Below are positions 13,769-25,394 of a stretch of DNA of 64,000 nucleotides, piece by piece (the first letter of the stretch is position 1; every line of letters starts with the position of its first letter). A model generated the notes under the pieces. It had not been told where the DNA came from. It saw only the letters and a program-made list of their open reading frames with translations, and searched no databases. Origin of the DNA: Polyodon spathula (lineage: Eukaryota; Chordata; Actinopteri; Acipenseriformes; Polyodontidae). The position numbers and the translations under genes were made by a program. The stretch lies in the NCBI RefSeq assembly GCF_017654505.1, contig NC_054537.1, positions 61,374,145-61,438,144 on the forward strand. The letters are read 5' to 3'.

Positions 13769-14230
13769 GCGGTTGTACATCTGCGAGTGACTCAAGAATC
13801 ACGAGGAAACTGACAATTTGAATGACCTGATCCAACCTGTCAGAACATTTTAAACCCTGTTTTGTATACCTCACTGCAAAAATATGAAAGTTAGCATAAT
13901 TTTATTTGTAGGACACATCTGTCCCTTGTACTTTGAAGGGTTAAAAGTATAGCAGAAAAGAAACTTACCAGAGTAACAACAGTACTGTGGTTAATTCTAG
14001 CCCTGAATACAATGTCTTGAGTTGTTTACTTGTATTTTTGAAAATCAGCCTTAGCCCCATCACAAAAGTGCAATAAACATGTCACTTGGTGTTTCAAGTT
14101 TTCCCTTTGTGAATCTGAATTATTGGCAGTTAAAAGCAGCTGACACAGGTTAGCAACACTTTGAAGCGTTACAGATTCCACAGTCCACTGCAGACTTTCC
14201 ATTTCATCTCGGTCCACTCCCCATGCTTAC

Positions 14231-14350
14231 CTTCCAGAGCAGGACCGCAAGCAGCAGGAAAATGAGAATCCCCGCTAAGAGGCTGATGGCGATGATCCAA
14301 CCAACCACGTAGCCACGAGGCTCCAGATTGTGCAGGGCTTCAAACACCAC
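14231..14350 (-). CDS. itga9: itga9 exon: transmembrane helix
   Basis: Forty codons, phase 0 at both ends. Residues 1-13 (VVFEALHNLEPRG) are the last extracellular stretch. From about residue 15 to 39 there is an uninterrupted hydrophobic span (IIAISLLAGILIF then LLLAVLLW) ending in K, a single-pass type I helix. Acceptor CTGTTTCAG and donor GTAAGC are both canonical. The near identity to mammalian alpha-9 in this helix is the strongest single identification in the window. Confidence 0.96.
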
Positions 14351-14383
14351 CTGAAACAGACATGAGACACAGCAGCTATTATA

Positions 14384-14530
14384 CAGTCAGCACTCGGATA
14401 TCCGTTACTCAGATACGCGTCTGTCGTGTTTTACCGCCCTTTTATTAAGAATAAAATCAATCACCATTACATTTATGTAACAAATTAATGCACTTATCCG
14501 CCCCATGTGATTTCTGACTATGACACCAGT
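14384..14530 (+). mobile_element. Possible pogo/Tigger-like end fragment
   Basis: Begins at a TA with CAGTCAGCACTCGGATATCC, resembling pogo/Tigger-type terminal repeats and sharing CAGTCAGC with the better element at 35846. I do not see a matching inverted end, so it may be a truncated copy or chance. It starts 34 bp upstream (on the gene strand) of the helix exon. Confidence 0.35.
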
Positions 14531-15000
14531 TTTGCCATACAAATCTCTTCGATGTTACAATATGTCTGAATATTCTCACAGTCTGAATTTTTGTCTCTAA
14601 TGTCAAATCAGTCTGTCTGTTGTGCAGTTACACAGTGCTTCCTCTAGTTTCTCCTGACGAAAATACAGCCAAAGCAAAGCGAACGTGACAGTCTAGGGTA
14701 ATGTAACAGTTAATCATTAAACAGTTCTAGCTACTGTGATGTATTTATTTATTTATTTATTTAATCTGTGAGCTTTTGTGCATTTTCATTTGCAAGTGAA
14801 CTGTCACATTAGGGTTATCGAGCACTATATTCTGCAATTTGGAATACTGACTTGGGGTACTGTTTTAATTCTGGAAACTGTGTTGTTGTTTTATCTTTTG
14901 GTTTTGCTAAATTGTATTACAGTTAACGTGACGTCTCTAGTTTTGGCAAGTGATATTTTCAGAATCATATCATTCTGAATTAAAATACTACTTCTGTTAA

Positions 15001-15077
<77 letters not shown>
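15001..15077. repeat. Compound (AT)n(CA)n microsatellite
   Basis: A short TA run continues into about 30 CA units. The minus-strand frame through it encodes only Cys-Val repeats. Confidence 0.95.
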
Positions 15078-15430
15078 AACAAACGGATACAGTACATCTA
15101 AATGGAAGCCTGCTTATTTTAAAACACAGTCCTTTCAGCTATGTATTTTTGACATTGTATATTTTTTATGTTCCCTGAAAAACAGACAAGGGTTGGAACG
15201 GGCCAAAATGAAATAATCAGATATGGGTCACACTCTTTTAACCGACACTGAAGTCAACATTTTATAGATATGTGAGTGCCGACTGCAGCAGATATACAGA
15301 TAGTTGACAGGTTTACAGTCAAGCATAGTATTTACAGCAGGTGTTGGCAACTCCGTGAAGGGCCATTCCACATTCGGCGTTAGAGGTTATTAATTTAATG
15401 AATACCAGATTAATACCTGAATAAAGGTGT

Positions 15431-15490
15431 GTAGTAGTCTGGTACCTTTATTGTTGCAGCTCAGATGATACTCTTTACACACAAGGAATT
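15431..15490 (+). repeat. Dispersed repeat, copy 2 (pair with 13709-13768)
   Basis: See copy 1. The match ends abruptly after ACACAAGGAATTG, about 100 bp before the Tc1-like element begins. Confidence 0.75.
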
Positions 15491-15574
15491 GGTTCAATTA
15501 AATAATTAGGGGTATGGCTGCAACTAATATCTGTAGAATGGCTTATCGCTGTGCACCATATACAGATAGGTACA

Positions 15575-16758
15575 TCCAGAGCTCATACTTGAGTAAAGCA
15601 TTCACCCCCCTTGGACTTTTCCACATTTCACTGTGTTACAACATGGAATCAAAATGGATTTAAATTAGGAGTTTTTGCCACTGATCAACAGAGAAAAAGT
15701 CCATAATGTCAAAGTGAAAAATAAAATCTACAAATTGTTCTAAATTAATTACAGATATAAAACAGAAAATAACTGATTGCATAAGTATTCATCCCCTTTG
15801 CTATGACACACCTAAATAAGCTCTGGTGCATCCAATTGTCTTTAGAAGTCGCATAGTTAGTTGAATGGAGTCCACCTGTGTGCAATGAAGGTGTTTCACA
15901 TGATTTAAGGTTAAATACACCTGTCTCTGGGAGGTCCCACAATTGGTTAGTACATTTCCTAACAAAAACTACATCATGAAGATGGGAACATTCAAAGCAA
16001 ATCCGGAATAAGGTTCTTCAAAAGCAACAATCAGGGGTAGGTTATAAGAACATTTCCAAGCCATTGAAAATCCCCTGGAGCACAGTAAAGTCCATTATTA
16101 AGAAGAGAATATTGCACAACTGTGAATCTGTCTAGAACAAGCCGTCCTCAAAAACTGAGTACCCGGGCGAGAAGGGCACTAGTCAGGGAGGCCACCAAGA
16201 GGCCTATGGCAACTCTAAAGGAGTTACAGTCTTCCACGGCTGAGCTGGGAGACACTGTGCATACGGCAACAAAAGCCCAAAGTCACACTGGAGTGGCTTA
16301 AAAACGAAAAGGTCAATGTCCTGGAGTGGCCCAGTCAAAGCCCGGACCTCAATCCAATTGAGAATATGTGGAAAGAGTTGAAAATTGCTGTTCACCAAAG
16401 GTCCCCATCCAACTTGACAGAGCTTGAGCAATTTTGCAAAGAAGAATGGGCAAAAATTGAGGTGTCCAGATGTGCAAAGCTGGTAGAAACTTATCCAAAT
16501 AGACTCATGGCTGTAATTGCTGCCAAAGACGCCTCTACCAAATACTGACTCTTGGGGGTGAATACTTATGTAATCAATTATCTTCTGTTTTGTATTTGTA
16601 ATTAATTTAGAACAACTTGTAGATTTTATTTTTCACTTTGACATTATGGACTTTTTTGTGTTGATCAGTGGCAAAAACTCCTGATTCCGTGTTGTAACAC
16701 AATAAAATGTGGAAAAGTCCGGGGGGGGGGGGGGGGGGGGAATACTTTTGAGAGCCAC
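15575..16758 (+). mobile_element. Tc1-like transposon, internally deleted
   Basis: About 150-bp inverted ends: GGACTTTTCCACATTT near 15612 mirrors AAATGTGGAAAAGTCC near 16705, with TGCCACTGATCAACA inside mirrored by TGTTGATCAGTGGCA. Outer ends are diverged, so boundaries are approximate. A 20-G run (16721-16740) sits in the right end where the left has CCCCCC. The transposase middle, including the first two catalytic aspartates, is missing. Confidence 0.85.
16270..16548 (+). pseudogene. Tc1-like transposase C-terminal relic
   Basis: The open part from 16366 reads MWKELKIAV then [15 protein letters not shown] and [14 protein letters not shown], the C-terminus of Tc1/mariner transposases, just after a frame-broken [13 protein letters not shown] block that carries the catalytic glutamate. 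It is similar to the C-terminus of the intact element at 51549-52568, so the two are sister families. Not functional: the N-terminal two thirds are degraded or deleted. Confidence 0.85.
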
Positions 16759-19296
16759 TATATATAACAAATCATTATTTGCTACAGTTTCAAATTAGCA
16801 AAACAATCTTCAGTAGGTTTGAACAGTCCCAACCTATTCCATGTAACCCAAACAGAACTGGAATATTGTTCCCAGAGCATACAACCTCTCTATGAACATT
16901 TTATCCAAATGTAGCATGAACTAAGGTTGAGAAAATGAAAAAGAAAAAAAAAATATCACTTTGAAACTTGTAAAGGAATCTTGTAACTGACTCAAGACAG
17001 AGTTTATAGCTTATACGAAAAGTATGTTTGATTTTGAAACATGACTGGTCAAAATATTCTGTACTATGCTTAATTTTAAAGGCACTTAATGTAAGGGGAA
17101 TGGCGTCTTGATGGAATCGTTTTTAAACACAAAGTACAATGGATATGTGAAAAAATATCTGTGTCACTGACACTGTCTGGTCAGTGGTTAAAAGAATGCA
17201 GCAGTGAAACAGTTCATTTTTACAGGACAACCCTGGTAATGGAACTTGACTTAAAGATTTGAAGTCACTACCTCAAATGGGGTCTGAGAAGTGAGGCTTT
17301 GACACTGTGGCGGTGGCGGCTTTGTAAAATAACATAGTTTTCTCTTGTACAACACCCATAATTGATGCTGACCTAGAGAATCATGGAATACAGATGTGTA
17401 CAGAGTATGAAGCCAGTATCTTGAAGCATTTGGTCTTTATGACCACAATATGTCAGCCAAAAGATTTTCAGCACAAAAAAGAGGACCAGTAAGAAGTTAA
17501 AAAGCTGACTCTCACGAAATGTTATTTTAAAGCACTGGTTAGGACTCCTTGAAGAAGGATAAGATTGAATAAAAAAAGAAAGATCATGCAAAACAGTGCG
17601 TAAGATACATGTTTGCACATGTGACACAAGAGCCCGTCACGTCTAGGGCCCTTTCCATACACATGTTCCAGTCTTAGTAGATGGGACTAGATGAAAGAGA
17701 ACATGCCGTCTCCCACTGTAACACAATAAACCCAGCGCCATCTGCGCTCGCCGACAAGGATCGCATTAACATGAATCTAACAAATTACAATCACAGGGGA
17801 GAGCGTCATAAAATGTATAAGCATGGAAAATACAATAATAGGGCTGGTAATGAAGCAGAGGAAGCTGGAAAACATTATCTGGCTCCCATATTTGGAACAG
17901 GTGCATGTGCACACTGCATTTGAACAATGCAGTCTCTGTGGAACCTGGAGGTTATGGGGCTGGGGTCACCAACAAAGGCAGTGATAAATGCAACAGTGTC
18001 AAGGGCCAAAAGCACTCTTGTCCTCTGTGCACTTTGGCAGTCTCCTAGATCAAAAGGCCTGTGCTAACACCACCAGTCTTGTGACCCAAGAATAACTGTC
18101 CTTGACAGAAAATATGCACCTTCAAGTTTCTGCAGTTTAAAGAATTCTGATTTCACAGTTGCAGAGGGCAATTTATGTCCACAAAGAACTCCCCCAAGTT
18201 TCCATGCAAATTTACAGCCCCATGAATTTAAAAAGCAATGTGTGTCAATGTGGCACTTCTGTTTGCCTCAAAGGAGGCTGGTTTGAAAATAGTATCAATT
18301 AATTCAATTTAATTTTAAATACGAGTTGATAGTTGCCCTTCATAGAAAATAATCATTTGATGTTTGTCTATAGCTCTGTAACACTGAAACTTAGACAGCC
18401 AATCTAGTTTTAACATGTAGATGAAGTAAATATGTTCTATAAAAGTGCATTACCATGTTCCAATTGACAGAAAGATTTCATTTTTCAAGCCAGGTTTGGA
18501 CTCTACTAAGGCCTTTTTTGATACTCCTCATTCTTATTCCAAACAATGTGCTTGCTTATTGCAAAAAAAAGGGGATGGAAATTGAAGGACATGAAAGACA
18601 GCAAACCTCATGTGTCAATGTGTTAAGGGACTAGTAGAAGCAGAGAGAATTAATTAAGGGAATGAACAAACCTAATTATGAGAGGAGAAATGCAGCACTC
18701 TGCATTAGCAGCACCCTTTCTGAAGAGGGGCTAAGGGCAAGGTTCACTTGCATATGAAGTGGCAGAGCCTGGGTCACCTAATCTAATACCCAGTTTAATC
18801 CACCGAGGGAAGCAGGATCAAACAGGATCAACCCTGGCATCTAAACACAGACAGCCTGGGACTGCACACAAGCACACAGTTAACATTAGGAAATTGTGGC
18901 CTATTCATCTCTTAAGTGAACCATGTTTTGAGAGGCCATCAGTAATATAGACGTTTGCATAAAATCCCCAAAGTTACACAAAAAATTAATATGTAAAAAA
19001 ATGTTCTTAATGTAAACAATTTTTTTTTTTTTTTTTTTTTTTTTCCTGGCAAGCAAATTAGTATTAAATTACACTATGACCACCATATTTTCTACAGCTG
19101 GTACAGAAAACCTGAACTACAATCCTAAATACAATGTGCTCAACAATCTTTAACCCTTCTGAAATAATATCATATTTAAGCCATACTTTACAAATACTTG
19201 ATGCAGCAACATTTGCAAAACATGGATCTCTTGATCCTACTGAACAGTTGATACTTTAAAGGGAAAGTCAAATGGGACTGAACTGTAGTTAATCCC

Positions 19297-19914
19297 TGTG
19301 ACAAAGTACCCGCCCCTGTGTGTATTTTCTGATATCTTGCGTGTGGTGTGTTAAATGTTAGTGTATAGTCATTGGTACACGGGATATAAACGGGTCTGTG
19401 TAACATGAGTGTTTAAAATGTATATTTGTATTTAGGCACGAGGATTGCACAGCACTTCATGTGCAAGTAAAAAGTAATAATATGTGAGCATGGGGAATTG
19501 CACTTTATTAATTCACGTGCAGTTGTACCGAGACTCCAACTGAACGATTGATTAGCAATCGAGTCTTGGTACAGCTGCATAAAAGCAGCATGTTTTCACT
19601 CAGGGTTGTGTGTTCGGTGAGTGGAGAATGGGATTGGAGATGGAGGTAACAATAATAATAATAGTTAAAAAGTATTAGTAGCAAAATATCTGCTCACCAT
19701 GTTTTGTTTAGTCCGTTTGTTTGTCTCTTTGTTTTGGCTGCCAGTGCCGTGCCTTGTGTTTTTGTAATTGTTACAACCATTTATTTTCTGTCTGTCTGTT
19801 TATTTATTAAATGCTGAGCGAGACCATTCGCTCAGCTCCACCAAACTCCACCTCTCTCTTTGTTTATTTCCTGGCTCTGGTCTGACGCCACCCACTCCAC
19901 CCGTCTTTGTGACA
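19297..19914 (+). mobile_element. Solo LTR (family A) with 5-bp target duplication
   Basis: 618 bp beginning TGTGACAAAG and ending CTTTGTGACA, flanked on both sides by ATCCC (19292-19296 and 19915-19919). A TATA-like CATAAAAG near 19579 and an ATTAAA signal at 19806-19811 fit an LTR promoter and poly-A site. No internal region remains, so it formed by recombination between two LTRs. A 5-bp duplication fits gypsy or BEL-type elements. Related fragments lie at 33272 and 43033. Confidence 0.88.
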
Positions 19915-20013
19915 ATCCCACATAACAACAGTGCATAATGTCTATTTGTATCTATTAATTGCACCCTTGATCACAGGTTAAACAGAAGAAGCAGGCCAGG
20001 AAGGCACACTTAC

Positions 20014-20115
20014 AGTGGTATGTTCTGAAAGCCCATTGGAGACATCTGCCGCCCGGAGACTGGTATCCACTATCACACTGCCCCTTGTCACAAACTGTAT
20101 TACTGACGAGGTGTC
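20014..20115 (-). CDS. itga9: itga9 exon: calf-2 C-terminal strand region
   Basis: Thirty-four codons, phase 0 at both ends, beginning DTSSVIQFVTRG and ending LSEHTT. It joins LLNTEILKK upstream to VVFEALHNL downstream, as in alpha-9. Acceptor TTGCTCACAG, donor GTAAGT. The second half (RAADVSNGLSEH) is less conserved than the first, as expected for a calf-domain loop. Confidence 0.93.
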
Positions 20116-20997
20116 CTGTGAGCAAGACAGAGGGAGTGAATTAAATGACATGTATTACCCAGGAGCATCATTCCTGGCTGGGGTAGGAAAAAAAAAAAAA
20201 CACAATGAGGATTTAAATGTATATTTATAGCTCTCAGTCCCTGTATTAATTAAAACAATGTTGACATTGTTTTATTTATTTATACTTGGACCAACAATGT
20301 GTATGCCTCCACCAGAAATCCTAGTGTATTAAAAAAAATCTCCAAATCAATTCAACTTTCCCAAGATACTTTACAAAAGTAGTCCCTACAAAAAAGTATA
20401 ATAACCAAAAACCTCATCAAAAAGGTAAGATTGGGCCTAACATTAAAAAAGATGTTTCGTCACACCTGATTTTACTGGGGTGAGAATTCCAGAGCTGTGG
20501 AGCACAGCAGCTAAGAGCCCTGCCACTGTAGCTATTTAATCAAAATTAGAGCCTTCCAAAATGAGTGCTAACCTAAAACTGCAGCCACAGACGTAAGGGT
20601 ATATATCCACATTTAGACGGGTTAAATATAAATCATTGCAGGATAATTAAATCATCATTAAATAGAAGAAAGTAGATAATGCAATAATGAACAAATCAAT
20701 GCTGTAAAGGGGGAGATTTACTTAGTTCTTGTAAATTCGTCCTAAGTATTCATTTGAAAGCAGACACAGATTGTGGAGTTTTCAAGCAAGTGTGCTTCCA
20801 AATTGCAGGAGCCATGAAAGGTTAACAAAAAATGTCACCCCTTACCCTGGGCAGTGCAGAAGCAATAACACCAGCCAACCTCACACCCAGAACTACCAAT
20901 TAAAAATCTAAGAGGAATGTAAAAAAATAAATAAATAAATAAATAAAAGATATTTACTCTTTAAATGAACAAAAAAATTGGGTCAGTAAGTCCTCAC
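20116..20997 (-). other. itga9 intron
   Basis: 0.9 kb, AT-rich with a short (AAAT)n run near 20920-20947. Nothing else recognised. Confidence 0.85.
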
Positions 20998-21117
20998 CTT
21001 CTTTAGTATCTCCGTATTGAGCAGAATCCTCAGATCTATACTTCTTGTTTCTTCTTTGGCCAATGAAGACAGACGGCAGGTAATGATTAGACAGGACCTC
21101 CCTGGCCTGTCGCAGTC
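20998..21117 (-). CDS. itga9: itga9 exon: calf-2, cysteine-containing
   Basis: Forty codons from DCDRPGRSCL to LLNTEILKK, phase 0. Three cysteines (residues 2, 9 and 14) match the DC..PG.SCL..HC pattern of alpha-9. SLAKEE and the LLNTEILKK ending are typical of the same subunit. Acceptor TATATTCAG, donor GTGAGG. Only 203 bp separate it from the next exon upstream. Confidence 0.95.
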
Positions 21118-21320
21118 CTGAATATAATTGAAAAACAAAGAGTCAGTCTTACTTTTTAGTAGAATCAATGCACAAATAAGATTTGACATCTCAAAAATGT
21201 TTATGTAATAGGTGAATTATTTCAAGGGATACCAGATGGTGTAGACAGATGGAAATTTCTACTGATTTTTTTTTTTTTTTTAATTTCTTAGGGCTATACC
21301 TAGTTACTAAACTTGCTTAC

Positions 21321-21446
21321 CACGACTTTCCTGACCGACTTGGTGAAGAATGCGACGATGGTACGGAATATGCTATCTCGATCCTGTGGGATTGTGCATG
21401 GTGTAGGGTTTCTGTGGTAGGTGCAGTTCCCTCCTTCCTGCCCAAC
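21321..21446 (-). CDS. itga9: itga9 exon: calf-2, NPTPC motif
   Basis: Forty-two codons, phase 0, VGQEGGNCTY to FFTKSVRKVV. It contains an N-glycosylation sequon (NCT) and HRNPTPCTIPQ, the alpha-9 NPTPC segment. The FAFFTKS-like stretch precedes the DC exon as in the mammalian protein. Acceptor TTTTTTCAG, donor GTAAGC. Confidence 0.95.
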
Positions 21447-22519
21447 CTGAAAAAATCAGGGTGATTCCCATGCTAAGATCATTTTCCATGCTTAATAATT
21501 TTTACAGACTGGTTTCATGGTGCAGGTAGAAATACTGTAAGTAATGCTTTGCCTTCGCCCCTGAATGCTTCAGAAATGGTCCAGTATCTATTCAAACTTT
21601 CTAATGCTTCAGAACATAATACAAATATCAGCTGCATTACAGTACAGAGCCGCCCTAAGCTGAATTATTTAGTTTATTTTCGAAGCATTTTTATAAAAAC
21701 AATGAGAAATGGTAACAACTTCATTATTCTTCTCATAAACACACACCTCAGGTATGCGACCACACAAGGCCTACTGGCCCCGGACGAGCCATTATGTAAT
21801 TATTTATTGCTTCATTGGCTTGTTGACGTGAAGGTCTTTGTTAAAGGAAATTGCATTCAGTGGGAGCCAGTGTAAATTCCCAGGTTTATTCACAATCCAA
21901 CTCAGCTTTAAAAAAGGGGGGGAGAGCATCAACGTCTTTCAGAGCAGACTCTGGCAGAATGATTCTCATACTTGCGTTTTGAGTGCAGGTCTCTGGGGTG
22001 CAATTGCTTTTTTCCCTTTCTGCCTCCACCTTTCCAGTGGCTTGTTTCATGGTCCCTTTGGGTGAAAACTCAGGAATTTCAGGATAACAGCTCGAGCCTT
22101 TCCTTTGTTTGTTTTTGTATGTAGACAATTCCTATATATATGTCCTGAGGTCTGGATTGTCAGCAGGTTTTTTATTACCAGGCTTAACTACAGGCCATAT
22201 GAATATGCTTTTTTATTTCTTTTTCTTTCCTGATAACACACCACCTCTGCATGCCAGCAGTTTCATGCAGGAAGACTACGCATCCCCCAGGCTGTAACCA
22301 GGCCCCCCAAAGTAGATTCTCATAATTGTAAATATCTGCTGGGAAAAGGTCAAGCCTGGCTGAGTCAGGCTTTCTTTACTCCAGCAAACTGCGGCACTTG
22401 GGCTGTTGCCCATCCTGTCTGGTTCCGTTAAATAACTATATGCCGAGATAATGACAATTATGGGGCCACCAATGGTTGAATTTAAAGAGTAAGTATGTTT
22501 AAGTTATAAAATTTTCCAT

Positions 22520-22524
<5 letters not shown>

Positions 22525-22588
<64 letters not shown>
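22525..22588. repeat. (TA)n microsatellite abutting a Tc1-like end
   Basis: About 32 TA units end exactly at the start of the Tc1-like fragment, as expected when a TA-targeting element inserts in a TA array. Confidence 0.93.
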
Positions 22589-22593
<5 letters not shown>

Positions 22594-23060
22594 TGCTGTG
22601 CAAAAGTCCTAGTGACTCTGATGCATAGTGAGCATCAATAATTTACTCAAAGCCTCCACTAGAGTTTTCTACTACTATAACAACATAGAATTGCATAAAG
22701 AAGGAAAGACATTGAGTGAAATAGCTCGCACCACTGTATTTTCAAGGTGTGGTATCCGAAGCATAATCAACCCAGATGGGAAGACCCCAAAAGCTGTCTA
22801 ACAAGGATTAGCAATACTTGAAGATAATATTCTTAAGGAATAGAAAGAAGACAAGCATTGAATTGACAACAGAACTGGTAGAAGGCACAGGTGTTGTTGT
22901 CCATCAAATCAACAGTACAAATCAGGACTTAAAGGATGTGTTGCAGTAAGAATACCTCTGTTACGAAACGGGGACAAGCCAAAAAAGCTCAAATACGCAC
23001 AAGAACACAGAAATTGGACTATGGAACAATGGTCAAAGGTGCTTTATATTTTAGTGGATA
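22589..23060 (+). mobile_element. Tc1-like transposon, 5' half only
   Basis: Starts CACTGCTGTGCAAAAGTCCT beside the TA array. A degraded transposase follows with several stops: EGKTLSEIARTT and RCGIRSII of the DNA-binding region, then KLKYAQEHRNW and EQWSKVL, which in Tc1 elements immediately precede the first catalytic aspartate. Homology stops near 23060, so the catalytic half and right end are gone. Confidence 0.78.
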
Positions 23061-23166
23061 GATGGATTTGACTATAATTGCTGGGACTTCTGCATTATAC
23101 TCCCCTGTCAGTAACAATAGTCTTCCCTCGGGTCACTAATTTTCCACTATAGCACTCCTCTCCAAT

Positions 23167-23167
23167 A

Positions 23168-23208
<41 letters not shown>
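23167..23208. repeat. (CT)n microsatellite
   Basis: About 20 CT units. Confidence 0.95.
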
Positions 23209-23213
<5 letters not shown>

Positions 23214-25286
23214 ATACTGCCCTTTTTGTGATGTTTGCAGTCATTCTGAGTGGTTCCTATTGCAGTTATTCAAATGTTACATGTTTTTCTTTTACTTTAG
23301 TCTGTGCTTAGATGCTATTGGCCTGAGTTCACAAGCTGCTCTTCAATTCCAGTTGCCACCACAGACATATGTAACATCAGTCAAGATCAAGTTTCCTGTT
23401 GACATGCAGTATGTGTTCAATAGATGGCACTAGCTTTTACTACTTTAAATACACTTTGGTTTATCTAGCTGGCTGTCAACAAGAAGAGCAACTTCTAAAC
23501 TCAGATCAATGCACCTTAAAACAAACTATACAAGAAGAATCACTCAGAATGATTGAAAACAAAGGTAAGACAGCTATAAACACTGTCATTTAACCCTTCC
23601 AAACCATTTTCATGGTTCTCAATAGTTATTTCTTTAAAAAGTGTTCTGAAACTTCACTATAGAGCAGCCCTACATGTTGGTCTACAGGTATTAAAATGCC
23701 TAAATGGTCTTTGTGCTTGAAAGTGTCTCTCTCTGAGGCAACATGTAACAGCAGCAGTTCCGCACAAAGAGGGTGCATATACAGTGGAGAAACAAATGGA
23801 ACGGGACTATCTTTACAGCAAAGAAAGTATTGGGTGGACAACATATTTTTAAACTACAAGTGCATGGCAAGCCAGTGTATTATTCAGTCTTGACTATATC
23901 TCCAAGTAAATATTTTCTGTAGCTGTGAAAAAAATGGGTGGTTACATTTCGGCCCCTAAAGGTTGCGCTGCTAGCAACCAATCTGTTTGTTTTGTTTTAG
24001 AAACTGTACTTTGGACAGTATGATGTATTTGTTACATTGCATTCACAGGACATTGAAAGGGCTCTCAGACATGTACTCTCTCTGTGTACAGCTGGTACAC
24101 CTGAGTGTAACCACTGACCTGTCTCCTTGCAACACTGCCCCCAGTGGGAGTATGAATAAAAAAAAAAAATGTTTTTGCCTTATTTCTTACAGCCACTGTG
24201 CCAGCGGTATGTGGAGAGAATTTTGAGAGCCCTTTTAGGTCACAGGGGTGCTTTAAATTTCTGATACAATTCCCATGCAACTGGTAAAACCATAATCTGT
24301 CACTTTGATTGTATTTGTATTTCAGGGAACTAGCATTATTGAATACCTCCATAATTTCAAACACTCATTATTACACTCTAAGGTAAAACATAGTCAAGTC
24401 ACATACACAGATGTCTTTGACACAACAGTGACAACTGCATTAGCCAAAATGTTAGCCTGCAGTTAACGGAAGCACTTAACTTCCAGGGGTTCTAGAGCCT
24501 CTAGTTCAATAGAAATAAAGCAATTGCTGGTCAATAAAATGGGTGTTATTAGAATTAAAACAGAGATCTAGAGGAATATGTAAACGCATGCCTGCCAAGA
24601 GTTAAATGGAAACCACAAACTGCTGATCCAAAGCATTTTAATTCATTTAATGAGCAAAGTCTACATGAACTGCCAAAATACCCAACAGATAGCTGTTTAT
24701 CCTTTACAGAAAATCCTTTCTGCACTAGGCATTACTGCCCCCTTGTTTTATAACTTCTCTCTGCTTTTCCAGAAATGTTTGCATATGTACTTTTGAATAG
24801 GATAGGGGACTATCCTGGAGGATATGAACATAGACAGTCAGACATACAGACAGACAGACATACATGTTTGTTCTCCCCAGACTGATTACCCACAGGGCAT
24901 ATGTTGGCATATTATATGGTAAAATAGACAGAATATGATAAAATAGACAGTACCTCTAGAATCTAACAAGTTATTTAATTTTGTTAAACTGTAGTATGTT
25001 TACTGTGGTATACAATAGTAACATCATAGTAAATTACTGGAAATTATAGAAAAACAGCAACAAACTAAATCACAGGCAAGTAAGTTAATGCACAGACAAG
25101 TGTGGAAAACCATAATATTTGACTGCAATAGGAACCCCTCAGAATGACTGCAAATATCATGAAAAGGTTACAGTAATATATCCACAGTATGAACACGGTA
25201 CACGGCAGAATTCCTGGACAGTATTACTTGTACAGAACTTGTATAAGAGATCTTTAACTGTAACATGGTAAATAAATAACACGTAC

Positions 25287-25394
25287 CACTGACTCTTGAA
25301 CATGTACCATCTCAGCTCCGCTGCTTCCGAGCCGATTCGGAAGCAGAATGTGTACTGTTGAGCCAGGCAAACGGCTTGGCCCACTGTTAATAAC
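25287..25394 (-). CDS. itga9: itga9 exon: calf-2, NSGPS..LPGS motif
   Basis: Thirty-six codons, phase 0, beginning VINSGPSRLPGSTV and ending EMVHVQESV. NSGPS-LPGS followed by PNRL and HVQE is the alpha-9 order. Acceptor CTCTCCAG, donor GTACGT. The flanking introns (3.8 kb and 3.6 kb) hold repeats only. Confidence 0.95.

Larger units (their letters stand above)
11798..14230 (-). other. itga9 intron (last)
   Basis: 2.4 kb. Holds a tRNA-derived SINE (about 12445-12897) and a 60-bp repeat copy (13709-13768). The plus strand also carries a short sequence at 12052-12077 with good-looking splice signals. No integrin coding sequence lies inside. Confidence 0.85.
14351..20013 (-). other. itga9 intron preceding the helix exon
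   Basis: 5.7 kb. Holds a possible pogo-like end (14384), a compound (AT)n(CA)n microsatellite, an internally deleted Tc1-like element, and a solo LTR at 19297-19914. The remaining stretches (about 16770-19010) are AT-rich with nothing recognisable. Confidence 0.85.
21447..25286 (-). other. itga9 intron
   Basis: 3.8 kb. Holds a (TA)n run, the 5' half of a Tc1-like element (22589-23060), and a (CT)n run at 23167-23208. The rest shows no recognisable coding or repeat family. Confidence 0.85.
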
